A DNA stretch of 64,000 nucleotides, taken from the NCBI GenBank assembly GCA_963971405.1, contig OZ020491.1:27861019-27925018 (forward strand). The letters run 5' to 3'. This document shows, piece by piece, positions 43,801 to 54,899 of the stretch. Positions within the stretch are counted from its first letter, which is position 1; each line of letters opens with the position of its first letter. The position numbers and the translations under genes are program-made. Under the pieces are notes generated by a model. The model was not told the DNA's origin. It worked only from the letters and a program-made list of their open reading frames with translations, and did not search any database. The DNA is from Psococerastis gibbosa (taxonomy: Eukaryota > Arthropoda > Insecta > Psocodea > Psocidae).

Positions 43801-46715
43801 TTAACCGCCCGCCGATCCACTTAAACATGCCAAGTTACAATATAATGGGGAAAGTGTGACGTTAGTGGAAAAATCTATAGGCATGTCTTGGTGGAATGGA
43901 TCGACCATGAATGTGGTCTGCAATTTGAATATTTCGAGAAATATTCACAGAACAGTGATTCCAGCTTATGTTGAGGCTTGAGTTCTATATACGACAGATC
44001 GGAAATGAGGTTCTGTAGGGACAGTTTTGGTCACTAGGTCGCTGACAACAAACCGATATTCATATTCAAAATGGCCGCAGTTTGCATTTGAAAACTAAGG
44101 TCTTAGCATCTAATTAATTCTTTTTATATTTTTTATAATATTTTTACTATGCCTGGACCTTATTTCGCTGCATATAATTTAATATATATATATTCTCCAT
44201 GATTTATAGAAAAATATCACTTAAAAATTATACATAAATAAAATAATTTTAAAATATTATTGAGGCTTATGGAAAAATCATCGCTTTGATATCATTGCAA
44301 CTGGTGCTGCCATCTACAAAATGACGTCACAAATGAACCTCATTCGCTCCCGCCAATATATTTTTTTTTTTTTTTGGTATGTAATGCCTCCTGCAACGTT
44401 TTCTATGACTAGTCATTGGCCGAAAATGAGAGGAGGCATCAGGCATTCAGACAGGGAGCAGAGGTAGAACTTTAGTAGAGTCACGTAGACAAGAAAGTCC
44501 TCTGCAGATCAAGCTGAGATTTCACAAGGCGCGGTACTTGAAGCTGCATATTCAAAATAGGGCTGTTTTATCGCACTTGTCTGTAGCCTATTCTCAATGG
44601 TGGATAGATTTTGCGGGAACTGTCAAATCGTCGTTGAGAGGAAAACAGAATGAAGAACTGGCTTTGAGCTCTAAAAATACAAAACAGTAGGGTTACAATT
44701 GAGTCGACTTGAATCTGATTTGTTAAAAAACTTAGTTTTAGTGAAGGCAACATGTAGAGGAGCATTTTTGCTAATTTATTTTGGTGGTCCCTACGATCCA
44801 TAATTCCTGTGATTTTTTTTTACACAGAACGCATAGTCCCATTTGCTCGAGAAAAACGAATGAGAAAAGCCTTACCAGTGTAAATTCAAATTAGTCATTG
44901 GCCATAGCATGTGGAAACACAGTGAGCTTCTACCAATCCGAAAGTACTGCACATGCATAAACTGCTGTATTCTACTAGTCTAAGGTCCGAAGTAAGATCG
45001 ACCTTCACTGATCTGTTTAATGGATGAAAATTGTTTTATAAGCAATTTAGTAAGTTAAATATCATAAAAATAATGGGTTGCCTGAAACAATCCTGGCCAG
45101 GCTATCATTAATTCAAAAATCACTTTTTTGTTGAATTTTCACCGATGTGTTTAACGAATAATTTTTGCGCTAGCCATCAGTACTAGGCCTATTCTCAATT
45201 ATGAACACATAGGGTTGCCTATATTTTTCGTGGCCAGACATAGGGTTGCCAAGGTTTAAACAGGTACTAAAAATATAGGTATCTTCACCTACTTGTTTAA
45301 CTGATAAATTAAACATAGAAATAAGCGCTGTTTTTTTGCGAATATGATGATATACGGTTGCCTGCCAAAATCCTGTCCTAAATGACGGTTGCCGACTTTT
45401 AAAAAATGAAATTGTGAACGTATGACAAAGAGATCCGAGAATATGTCTCGTGTGATAGACGAAGACACAGTTTTCTAGCTGCTGCTTATTTCTATGTTAA
45501 ATTTATCTGTTAAAGAAGTAGGTGAAGATACCTATATTTTTAGTACCTGTTTAAACCCTGGCAACCCTATGTCTGGCCAAGAAAAATATAGGCAACCCTA
45601 CGTTTTCATAATCTATAGGCTTAGTACTAATGGCTAGTGCGAAAATTATTCGTTAAGCACATCGGTGAAAATTCAACAAAAAAGTGATTTTTGAATTAAT
45701 GATAGCCTGGCCAGGATTGTTTCAGGCAACCCATTATTATTATGATATTTAACTTACTAAATTGCTTATAAAACAATTTTTATCCATTAAACTGATCGGT
45801 GAAGGTCGATCTTACTTCGGATCTCCTACTATACGGCCTTAATTGCCGTGTACATGATAGATATTGCCAGAAACCTATCAAACTTGTCACACTTGCTGGT
45901 CTGATGGGACACAATTGGGCACTGTCCTTGAACTCCTTCCTCGGGACTTTAAAACTAATAGTTTTTTGTACAAATCAAATTGGCCGATCTGTGTTAGAAA
46001 GAGCTACAAATCATTTTCTTCTGATTGTCCCTATATTTCTGACGACTGTTGTGATATTTTCCACCTCCGATCTCCATTTAACCGCTTTCAATGGATTTTT
46101 CCAGATATTGACTTAAAGGTAGCCTCAAAATTCTTTGGCACACGATTTGCATGCGGATCGTCAGTAACGGGCGAGGATGAAATAGTTATTCAAGGAGATG
46201 TCAAGGACGATCTATTTGATGTGATACCGGATAAATGGCCAGAGGTATGTACGCATTATTCAACTCCAGCCGTTCATGGCTGAAAAAAAAACATGTGACG
46301 GTAAATTAGGGTTACCAGATTTTTTTAAATTTCAATCCCGGATAGATACATAAATAAATAAATATTGACTTTTTTTGTTCTATTACTAAGCCATGCTAGC
46401 GGAGTTAGGGCTATACAGTCCTCTCTCTCTTAAACTCAACTAGGAAGACTCGGGACCTCCGAAGCATGGCCAGAAAATGTAACCAAGTGTAGGACTCTAA
46501 CCAACAACCTTCCGGGTGAAAGTCGGAGTCTGTACCACATCTCTACATGTCTTGACAATAGAAATGGCGTTTGAGATATTGTTATGTTTTCGTGTTGTAA
46601 ATGTAATTCTGTCTGGAGACAAACGCCCTGCAGGTGGAACTTTTGGCCATTATGACTGTTTTATTTTCAGATCGACGTAGATCTTATTGAAGATTTGGGA
46701 GAGCAGAAGAGATAA
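40812..46715 (+). CDS. DENR: density-regulated protein (re-initiation factor), four exons
   Basis: Exons 40812-40913, 42239-42503, 46105-46244 and 46671-46715; phases agree, 183 aa (vertebrate DENR is about 198). DENR pairs with MCTS1 on the 40S ribosome to recycle tRNA and support re-initiation after short upstream ORFs. Seen: an N-terminal Cys cluster in [22 protein letters not shown] spanning the first junction, [14 protein letters not shown], an acidic then basic middle ([13 protein letters not shown]), and the C-terminal SUI1/eIF1-like domain with [13 protein letters not shown] and [14 protein letters not shown] at 46888-46893 is a good poly-A signal. Introns are filled with MITEs, a 0.85-kb inverted repeat and a SINE. 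Confidence 0.96.
41007..41392. mobile_element. composite nested MITE in DENR intron 1
   Basis: An outer element flanked by TTA (41004-41006) and TTA (41393-41395) contains an inner palindromic element at 41078-41322, the same composite as at 25379-25752 with the inner part in the opposite orientation. Confidence 0.85.
41887..41909. repeat. (CT)n microsatellite
   Basis: About eleven CT units in DENR intron 1. Confidence 0.95.
42029..42168. mobile_element. palindromic MITE in DENR intron 1
   Basis: Arms GGCGGGGTTTCCACCGACC and an almost perfect reverse complement with the ACGTGGTAGCAGACAT core; 140 bp, preceded by TTA. It ends 70 bp before DENR exon 2. Confidence 0.85.
43225..43440 (-). mobile_element. 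LINE ORF2 tail remnant
   Basis: Minus-strand frame [20 protein letters not shown] near 43240-43320, homologous to LKRTAQDREKWRRRW at 60330. In DENR intron 2. Confidence 0.7.
44003..44344 (+). mobile_element. MITE family D, copy 1
   Basis: Ends ATGAGGTTC / GAACCTCAT. Its body matches 52747-53092 in opposite orientation. It carries a perfect CRE (TGACGTCA at about 44322-44329) near the right end. Lies in DENR intron 2. Confidence 0.75.
44975..45832. repeat. long inverted repeat in DENR intron 2
   Basis: The left arm, about 44975-45327, and right arm, about 45483-45832, match in reverse complement over some 350 bp with roughly 90% identity by eye; the loop is about 155 bp. The arms contain GGTTGCCT/AGGCAACC motifs repeated within each arm. 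Confidence 0.88.
45835..46080 (+). repeat. dispersed repeat C copy in DENR intron 2
   Basis: AACTCCTTCCTCGGGACTT and GGCCGATCTGTGTTAGAAAG match the family; it ends about 25 bp before DENR exon 3. Confidence 0.6.
46350..46558 (-). mobile_element. tRNA-Glu-derived SINE in DENR intron 3
   Basis: TAAATAAATAAATA tail, body CTAGCGGAGTTAGGGC, head ending CTCTACATGTCTTGAC. Confidence 0.8.
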
Positions 46716-46887
46716 TTGACGCCATGCCAACGCTGAAGATTCCCTTTCTACGTGCTTTGCTATCCTGAGCTTCAAATGTAAATTGACGACTTGAAATCAT
46801 ATTAAAATGCTGCATTGGAAATGCGGTTCTTTTGTCAAGTAACCAACAGGTTCCAATCTGTCGTACTAAGGAAAAAGATCCAACTTT

Positions 46888-46893
46888 AATAAA
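46888..46893 (+). terminator. DENR polyadenylation signal
   Basis: AATAAA 173 bp after the DENR stop codon, the first such signal downstream on this strand. It sits at the edge of a repeat copy (family B, 46895-47010). Confidence 0.5.
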
Positions 46894-46894
46894 G

Positions 46895-47010
46895 TCTCTT
46901 CAGTCGCCTCTGTGAGTTAGTTAGTATCCGTGTTGAGTTACGACACGTCTCCGATTGCTTGATATGTAGAGACTCGCACCACCTTGCCACTGAACCCGAT
47001 AACTGTCTTA
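46895..47010 (-). repeat. dispersed repeat B copy, short
   Basis: Reverse orientation: CAGTCGCCTCTGTGAG, GACACGTCTCCGATTGC, CACCTTGCCACTGAA. Confidence 0.65.
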
Positions 47011-47587
47011 TTGCTTTCCAATTTATACGTACTATAAGGAAAGCTTTGTGACGGTCGAAATTTTCGATTCCGAGATTTCAACGGATTTACACGTTTTAAG
47101 GTCCCAGGAACCCAAAAAAGTGGTTTTTACGAAATGTCTGTCTGTCTGTCTGTGCGTCGACTTCCGGGCAAACTACTCGGTCGATTTTGATGAAATTCGG
47201 CATGCAGGTTCAAAAAAATCATATCTCGCAACAATTTTTTTTATTTGGGGCTAACTTAATGGGGGGGGGGGGGGTTTATTATCAAAAAACTCCAAAAAAA
47301 AGTCTAAAAAAATTATTTCTCAAAAATGGCTCCAACGATTTCTTTTAAATTCACATATATTGTAGTCGTTATTAATGTTAACGAAATGCGGGGGGTCGCT
47401 TGCCCCTTGATAGTTTGCTTCTGGGGTTAAAAAAATAAAAATAACGAAATTTTCATGAAAAATGACAAAAAAAAAATTTCCTGCGAAACCTTTCTATCTA
47501 TGATTTCTACTTTCAGGTATGTTTTAGGTGTTAAATTGAGTAATGAAACCGGACAGGTTGCATTCCCAGAAAAGTATTTGGTTTTGT

Positions 47588-47590
<3 letters not shown>

Positions 47591-47619
<29 letters not shown>
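47591..47619. repeat. poly-T run
   Basis: 29 consecutive T in a repeat-rich stretch downstream of DENR. Confidence 0.95.
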
Positions 47620-47623
<4 letters not shown>

Positions 47624-47734
47624 GATAGAAAATTCACGCTCAAATTTGTGTGCCCTGTCAGTATTGCTGTGTGGTAATGTGTTGGTCTGACCTATCTAGA
47701 ATTTACCTCACCTCCAGTGACGTCAGGTGGACAA

Positions 47735-47759
47735 CCCCCCCCCCCCCCCCCCCCCCCCC
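47735..47759. repeat. poly-C run
   Basis: 25 consecutive C, preceded by CCAGTGACGTCAGGTGG, which resembles a hAT end; the opposite end was not found. Confidence 0.9.
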
Positions 47760-48502
47760 GAGATATCGGAAATTTAACCTACTAAATTAAATTTAATCTA
47801 CTAATTTTGATAAGTTGGAAAGCATGTTCGAGTAAACTCGGACCGGTTCTTTTGCTTCGCTATGGTCCGGGTATGTCTAACTATAGTGAAACTGCGCAAC
47901 AGCTGTCTCATTCCATCTGGCCCATTCTTTGCTTTCTAACAGGTTATGGCAATCTTTGACATGTAGAATCCGGGATGCTAGGCCGTGATCGTCCTGAAAG
48001 CGAACTTCCAAACCTTTCGTCAACATCTTCAGTGGAATTGCGTAGACTTCTAAGATTGTATCTCGGAGGCTCAGCAGCAACAGTTTGAAGTACGTTTTCA
48101 GAATGACCATGGCCTATCATCCGGGATTCTACTGATTCGTCACGGAACTCCGGCAGTGAAAGCCTTTGTGATTATAATGTACACCATTGTAGAACATTGG
48201 CATAGCAGGGGGTACAGCATTCATATACCTGCAAGTAAAGATTTAAAACATGAATTACTGTCATTCTATGAGCAAGCGTATTGTATATTGATGGCTTGAG
48301 AAGACTTTACATTCACCAATAAGCTATTTGACAATGTTTGAAAACCTATTTTAATGCATTAGTAGATTTTTTATCGCCTTAAAATTATTTTTTTCCTCGT
48401 TATCTAGTAAGGGATTTTTCTCCCCAACAATTTAAGTTTGGGGGTTAAAAGAGGGTCACTTGACTGAAGAATGTGACGCCATATTTTGATGGCGGGGAGT
48501 AG

Positions 48503-49206
48503 GAAAAGGTCGGCCGAATGTAATATTATCCCTGACAGTTCCATTTAGTAGCCAAGGAGACTGGCTGGCATATGCAACAATCGTATGCCTTCGCCACTGT
48601 AAATCTCCTTGAAGAATTTCCATTTCTCCCAATAGGGCAGAGAGAAAGCAAGTTTTGCCCCAGCCAACTTTACCAATTATCATTGTTAATTTACCTTTAG
48701 GGATAGTGACGTTATCAACTTGTAGTGTGAGACCTTTACTATTATTTCCCCACCTAAATAACGCTTTATCAATCTTAAGCGCAGTTTCTTCCGAGTCCTC
48801 CAATGTTCCTTTAATCCCATCATCATCGTCAACTTCTATTCCCTGGATTTCTTCAGCCTCCAAATATTTGTCCCGAATTTCTGAACTCCACAGCCCTCCA
48901 AAATCAGCAATGCTTCCTTCACAACCAAATTCCTCCTTATGAACACTAAACGGTGATTTCACAACTTTTTCTAATTTTGGCATTGATTTTTCAATCTCTG
49001 GCTGAGCGAAAAATTCGGCAAGTCATTTCCCACTTACAACAGCACCAATAAATAATGGCACCGTCACCGGAAATATAAGTAAAGGCACAGTTAATTTGTT
49101 AAATAACGCTAATACGGTAAAAATTTATCAGGCGTTAATGCCGAGCCACCAATCCAGCGGTGAGTAACAAGAGTAAAAATCACAGCTAAAATTGATGCTA
49201 TATGAG
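48503..49206 (-). pseudogene. duplicated fragment of SUR-like exon 5
   Basis: Near-identical (roughly 98% by eye) to 8243-8947, same strand, about 40.26 kb away. It covers the end of TMD1 and the first part of NBD1 up to the region after Walker A. A one-base deletion near 49125 breaks the frame, TGG replaces the Cys codon in Walker A (GKVGWGKT), and both ends stop abruptly in unrelated DNA. No intron boundary or poly-A tail is present, so it looks like a DNA-level segmental copy. Confidence 0.93.
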
Positions 49207-49569
49207 CCCAGTTGGGGTACTAGCAGTTGTTTTGGTAGTAACGTCATTTTCTTGTCTCAAATGTGTCCTGGCGTTTTGTCTCTTGTAATCCACAGTTAGA
49301 AACACCAAAATTGATTTATTTACCTTTTAATATTTACAATTTTTTTCCGTGCAAAAAACATTTTTGTATTATTATTGTCAACCTATTAGCTAGCTTATAT
49401 TTTACTGTTATAACTGTCAAACATATAATTTTCAGTTTTTTGGCGTTTCAAATCGGCATAAACGTGTCAGAACTCTTCATGGCACTAGAATGCCACGCCC
49501 TATGGCGAAATGTAAGTAATACGTGAGAGATATGGCGTTTTGTGTTCATCCTAACTTTAGTTTAAACTA

Positions 49570-49735
49570 TTTTGGTGGCAAGGTCGTAGCGTGTTTGTAT
49601 TTGTGCGAGTCTATACACACCTTGTGATCGGTGACGTGTCGTAACTTGACAAAAGCACCTAATAGGTTACTTTGTGAGGCGATTGAAGAGGTTAATCGGA
49701 TGCATTCATTAAATTGTAAATTGTACGCGATTAAC
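49570..49735 (+). repeat. dispersed repeat B copy
   Basis: TGGTGGCAAGGTCGTAGCG to ATGCATTCATTAAATTG and GCGATTAAC. Confidence 0.7.
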
Positions 49736-50132
49736 ATTCTAAAATTATATAAAAACATATACAGTATATGTATGTTTTAAATACACAAGGAAAGTAGTAA
49801 TTGATGCCTCGTGAACAATATTATTTTTGTTAGCATGACAGAAATGACCCGACTTCGCTGGCTATTGGGTTTAATTTCAAATTACTACATTTTGTTGTGT
49901 CTGTTTGAGATTGATACTGAATTTGGTTTTTGCCCATGAAATTAAAATCCCTACATTAAAACATGTAAAGCCCCTTTGAATTAGCAAACTTGATGTATTT
50001 TTTTTACTGCAATTTCTTCTTAAGTAAGATTTACGGAGAGGGAAAAGCCTTACGGGAGTAAAGTTCAATTGAATGTGTGCAAGAAGCCAATGTGAAAAAG
50101 TACTGTGATTTGGAGAAAAACCCAGTTGGAGT

Positions 50133-50227
50133 TTTGTTTTATTTCTAAGCCAACCTAGCAACCTAGTTGAGTGTAAGAGAGGGCTTTATAGCCCTAACTC
50201 GGCTAGGTTGGCTTAGTAATGGAAACA
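50133..50227 (+). mobile_element. rearranged SINE body, palindromic
   Basis: A short reversed SINE end (TTTCTAAGCCAACCTAGC) is fused to a forward body (GAGTGTAAGAGAGGGC to TTAGTAATGG). Confidence 0.6.
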
Positions 50228-50259
50228 AGTCCTTAAAAAAAAAATTGCAGTAGATCTTC

Positions 50260-50545
50260 TTCTTCTTCTTCTTCCGGCTCTACAGCCCTTGGTGGGCTTT
50301 GGCCTTCTCGACAACACTCCTCCATTCTTCTCGGTTTTGCACAACGCTCCACCATCTGGAGACTCCCAACTCGCGAAGGTCATTCTCTAACTCGTCCTTC
50401 CAGCGGTTTCTTGGCCGTCCTGGCAGTCGTCTTCCCGTCATGCTTGCTTTGTACATTTTTCGTGGCATGCGTTCTTCAGACATCCTTACAACGTGTCCCA
50501 GCCACCTTAATCGCAGTAGAAGATGCAGGGCGGAATAGGCCCAAA
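50260..50545 (-). mobile_element. RTE-like LINE 3' remnant
   Basis: Frame MTGRRLPGRPRNRWKDELEN..LRELGVSRWW, the conserved ORF2 tail, ending at a (GAA)n tract on the minus strand. Confidence 0.8.
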
Positions 50546-50576
50546 TAGCGCCCTGAGTCCCTCATCAACAATTACT

Positions 50577-51217
50577 ACTACTAAGCCAACCTAGCGGAGT
50601 TAGGGCTATAAAGCCCTCTCTTGCACACAACTTGGAAGAACCGGGACCGCCTACTTTACATGCCCTTCAAAGCATGGCCAGAAAATGTAGCGAGTGTGGG
50701 ACTCGAACAACCTTTCGGGTGGAAGTCGGGAGTCTGTACCACAACTCTACATGTCCTGATATATCGTTGAGCTGCTTACAGAAATGAACTATCTCGTGGA
50801 GATTGCCACTGTGCACTTATCTCAAAAACGTAAGAAAATGCCAGTTTGATGGTCTGTATCTTTTTAACGGTGGGCAATAATTTCAACCCCTTATAGCTCA
50901 ACAACTAAGTCTGATATAAGTAAATAAATAAATATTGGCTTCTTTTGTTCTATTACTAAGCCAACCTAGCGGAGGTAGGGCTATAAAGCCCTCTCTTACA
51001 CTCAACTAGGAAGACCCGGGACCACCAGCTTTACATGCCCTCCGAAGCATGACCAGAAAATGTAGCAAGTGTGACTCGAACCAACAATCTTTCGGGTGAA
51101 ATTCGTAGTCTACCACAACTCTACATGTCCTGATATATCGTTGAGCTACTTACAGAAATGAACTATCTCGTGGAGATTGTCACTGTGCACTTATCTCAAA
51201 AACGTAAGAAAATGCCA
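50577..51217 (-). repeat. tandem pair of SINE copies with shared flank
   Basis: Two SINE copies (about 50577-50760 and 50951-51131) are each followed by the same 80-bp flank (ATATCGTTGAGCT to AAGAAAATGCCA). The flank identity shows that a segment of about 374 bp period was duplicated after the first insertion. Confidence 0.85.
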
Positions 51218-51587
51218 CTTGTATACATTGGCTTCTAACCCATTTATCATAGGAAATATTGATCATAGGGCCACAGGGGAGATGTCACAAAGTAGAGTTT
51301 GATATATGCATTATGTGGCCATCACTAGCACCGTTATTGGACTTGTTACTATTGTAAATTTAATTTAATCCACCGAAATCCTGAAATCAAACATTTCCAC
51401 CATCAAAAAGCTTTCCTTAAGCTACGTAAAAATAGAAAAGCGAAAAGAAAAAAAGTTGCAAAACTGTGGCCAGTCCATGACATTTCTTCTACTTCAGACA
51501 TTTCATTGACAGCTCTGCGATACCGAAATTGGATTTTATTAAAAAACCTGACACTGGGAGTTGTGTCCGTTCGTATCATGTATCGAC

Positions 51588-51785
51588 TGGCAAGGTGGTG
51601 GCCTGCTTGGACTTGTGCGAGTCTCTACATGCCATGCGATCGGAGACGTGACTCAAAACAGGTATTACCCACAGAATACTATAATATATATATATATATA
51701 TATGGTATTACCTACAGAGGCGACTGAAGAGGCCAATCAGATAGGATGCATTCATTAAATTGTTTGTATGCGATTAACCTAAAAT
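51588..51785 (+). repeat. dispersed repeat B copy
   Basis: GGCAAGGTGGTGGCCTGC to TTGTATGCGATTAACC, expanded by an (AT)n tract near 51682. Confidence 0.7.
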
Positions 51786-51862
51786 AAAAAGATTTAAGGT
51801 AAATAAACCTATACTTATTTAATAGACTAAATGAAGGTTATAATACAGGAAATGATTGTATG

Positions 51863-52427
51863 TATAGTCCACGCAAAATGAGAAAAGTATGGACATGGAA
51901 TATTTTGATCCTGTGCAACACTGTAAAAATATTCTTTGCACAATTTTTGTTATGCCTTGCATCGAATGCAACAAGGTAACGCCATAGAAATACATTAACT
52001 GGAGCCGCGGGAGCCATAATATGCCTTACGAGGCACCAGTTAACCATAAGCCAACTATCAGAGATAAGTACCAACGCAAAAAATATCGAAGTATGCAGTA
52101 TAGCAGAACGGATACCTGGACCCGGTCAAAAACTCTGTACTTAGCTTGTGCAGGCCACACTTATCACTGGCTTTCCCCGCCAAATTGCGTACTTATCTTG
52201 TGCAGGCTACACTAGCAGCCATATTGATAACGGTCTCCAGCCGCGGGATGTGTAACACACAATGGTGCAAAGAATATTTTTACAGTCTTACACAGGATCA
52301 AAACATGTCCATACTTTTCTCATTTTGCGTGGACTATAACACAAAATGGTGCAAGGAATATTTTTAGTCTTGCACAGGATCAAAACATTCCATGTCCATA
52401 CTTTTGTCATTTTGCGTGGACTATACG
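51863..52427. mobile_element. foldback MITE family E, expanded copy
   Basis: The same ends as 36512-36714, but with about 270 bp of unrelated sequence in the centre (about 51980-52250) and an extra third arm (52340-52427), so it is a rearranged or nested element. Confidence 0.75.
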
Positions 52428-52746
52428 TGCATGGCCTATAAGTTACACCACAATTTCTTAGCAAATTAGCATATAGGCGAACGAAAGTTGCTGCTTAAAG
52501 TAAATCTACTCAATACACAAAAAAAAATTGACTAAATCACATTTTTCTTAAAAAAAAAAAAAAAATATATAATGAATTCTGGAATTGGATTCAAATGCAC
52601 CAGTATGGTCTATAGGAAAATACAAAAATAATAAAGTAATTAAGAGGAAAATTTGATTCATTACTGGTCACCCCAAAATTTGGCACTATTTTTTAATTTT
52701 AACTTATAATTTTTTGAGTTCAATAGGTATATCCCGTTACGAAGAT

Positions 52747-53092
52747 ATGAGGTTCATTGGTGACGTCATTTTGTAGATGGCAGCACCAGTTGCACTGATA
52801 TCAAAGCTTTGATTTTTCCATAAGCCTCAATACTATTTTAAAATTATTTTATTAATGTATTATTTTAAAGTGATATTTTCCTATAAATCATGGAGAATAT
52901 ACAGTATATATTAAATTATATGCAGCGAAATAAGGTCCAGGCATAGTAAAACTATTATAAAAAATATTAAAAGAATTAATTAGATGCTAAGAGCTTAGCT
53001 TTCACATGCAAACGGCGGCCATTTGGAATAATATGGATATCGGTTTGTCGTCAGCGAACCTAGTGACCAAAACTGTCCCTACAGAACCTCAT
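52747..53092 (-). mobile_element. MITE family D, copy 2
   Basis: Reverse-complement copy of 44003-44344, with the same 9-bp ends ATGAGGTTC / GAACCTCAT and the CRE palindrome near 52761. Confidence 0.75.
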
Positions 53093-54302
53093 TCGTTTGA
53101 TTATGGCCGAATGATGTGTTCAAGGCAAAAAAAAAATATATATATATATATAATCGTTCGCCTTACTTATTGTTATGTAGAAAGGGCATATTCGCTATAT
53201 TCAGGATTAGAACGATTGTAGTATAATTGCACACTAAATGACAATGAATTGTGTATTATGTAATAATTAATTTTAAAGTGGGAGAAAATTTAAAAAACTA
53301 GACAAAACTAGAAAGAACGTGGTCGGGTAGTAAACTACAGAGTTGACCCATACTTCACAGCAGAAAAATAACGGTAAATTGATAGGCATGCCGTGCAAGT
53401 GTTACGCAATCAACAGTCCTCTAACAAATGATCGTATATACGGAAGCTCTATGGCATAAATCAGATGTAAGATGACTATTTTACGCTTAACACTTACACA
53501 ATATGCCTCAGTTTGGCCTTAAGCGGAATTTTAATCTTTTTGTAATATTGTTGTCTTCCCTTAGCTTAAAATGAAAAAAAAAAAAAAAAAAAAATAGAAT
53601 TAAAAATAACAACGTATAGCCTAACAACTTTCACATATTTCAACCGGCTTATAAAATGATTTAAATTAAAAAAAAAAAATCAGCTTCTGGGATGGCAAAT
53701 AATGGAACAAATAATTCTGCAGTCACATTCTTTTTAATATAGTAATAAAAATGTAAAATGGGGGATGACTACTCAAGATCACTGAGAGACAGATAATATA
53801 ATACTTCCAGTGGCAAAACCGAGAACTAACAGTATTTGAGAGGAAAAATTCTCTCTGACTGGATGGCCCCCACTATATTGCACAGGGAAGCGAATTCAGC
53901 CACTTTCACTTTGGGCGAAAACACGATAACGTAATATACAGGCCATGACGAAATAGGAGCCCCAAGTCAATACACAATAGCAATCGCCAATATTTTTATT
54001 TTAGTAAAGAGCTAAAAAAGTAGTAATCAATTTTTTAAGCCAAAGTTCCGTTCCGTACTACAATATTTATATCCGCTGACGTAAAAAATGTTTTTAAAAA
54101 AACACAACTCTTAGAAGACTGTCCACTCTTTTTGTGATGTTGTTTTGGCCAGTAACATACCAGCCAGCCTATTTTTCTATTTTTTCCACAACCTATTATG
54201 GTTGAGTGGACGCAAGCACGAGGAATTATTTTTTTATAGGCACATATGTCTAGTCTCCATTCGCGGCCTTCCGTTTTATAGCCCAGTTCAGTGTCAACTA
54301 GC
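53093..54302. other. no identified gene
   Basis: AT-rich with A runs near 53575 and 53668. 53350-53520 weakly resembles 2215-2400 (GTGCAAGTGTTACGCAATCA), perhaps one more decayed element. Confidence 0.45.
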
Positions 54303-54595
54303 CAGGGGCTCTCAAACTGTGGTCCACAGACATACCGTATATCAGGTGGTCCACGGACCTCAAAGAAATAAGAAAATAAATCCGCTGTGGAAATTTGAAG
54401 TAAAATACAGTAAGTCTTGGCACTGAACTATAAATACCAGTCCTAAACATTTAATCAAATATTAGCATGTAATAAAATTGTAGGCATAAATCATCCTAGT
54501 ATTTTACGATTTTCCTGTCGCAGCTATGGTGGTCCACGGAAAATCATAAAATAATCTAGTGGTCCATGGACAAAAAAAAAGGTTGGGAACCCCTG
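54303..54595. mobile_element. hAT-like MITE (Charlie-type ends)
   Basis: Starts CAGGGGCTCTCAAACTGTGG and ends GGTTGGGAACCCCTG, with AACTAG repeated on both flanks. Internal GGTCCACGG blocks are typical of hAT nonautonomous elements. Confidence 0.8.
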
Positions 54596-54642
54596 AACTA
54601 GACTATACAGGTGTCTAAAGCAAGTAAAGACACATTTTATAA

Positions 54643-54858
54643 GGCGGCTATTCCACCGATCTCGTTTAGCATAATGCAAGTGCATGGCGTGGTAGCAGAC
54701 ATCATTAATAAGTCTCTACCATATTTTAAGGATACTATAATGTAGATACTTAACTTATCTATTATAAATTAAGTTATAATATGGGAGAGACTTATTAATG
54801 GTGTCTGCTGCCACGTCATGCACTTGCATTATGCAAAACGAGGTCGGTGGAAGCCGCC
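54643..54858. mobile_element. palindromic MITE (family H)
   Basis: Ends GGCGGCTATTCCACCGATC and the reverse complement with a small deletion, flanked by TAA/TAA (54640-54642 and 54859-54861). Confidence 0.85.
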
Positions 54859-54899
54859 TAACGAGTAAATCGGAGTACCCCACTACACGTTATTTGTTC

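Larger units (their letters stand above)
47011..48502. other. repeat-rich, no confirmed gene
   Basis: A (TCTG)n block near 47138 followed by GGGCAAACTACTCGGTCGAT, a likely dispersed repeat. A 77-codon minus-strand frame at 48110-47877 (MVILKTYFKLLLLSLRD..) lies between two homopolymer runs and the SUR fragment; function unknown. Confidence 0.45.

Noticed and set aside
47048..47254. 68-codon frame with CLSVCLCVDFRANYSVDFDE
   Set aside because: It comes from a (TCTG)n repeat and an adjoining dispersed repeat.
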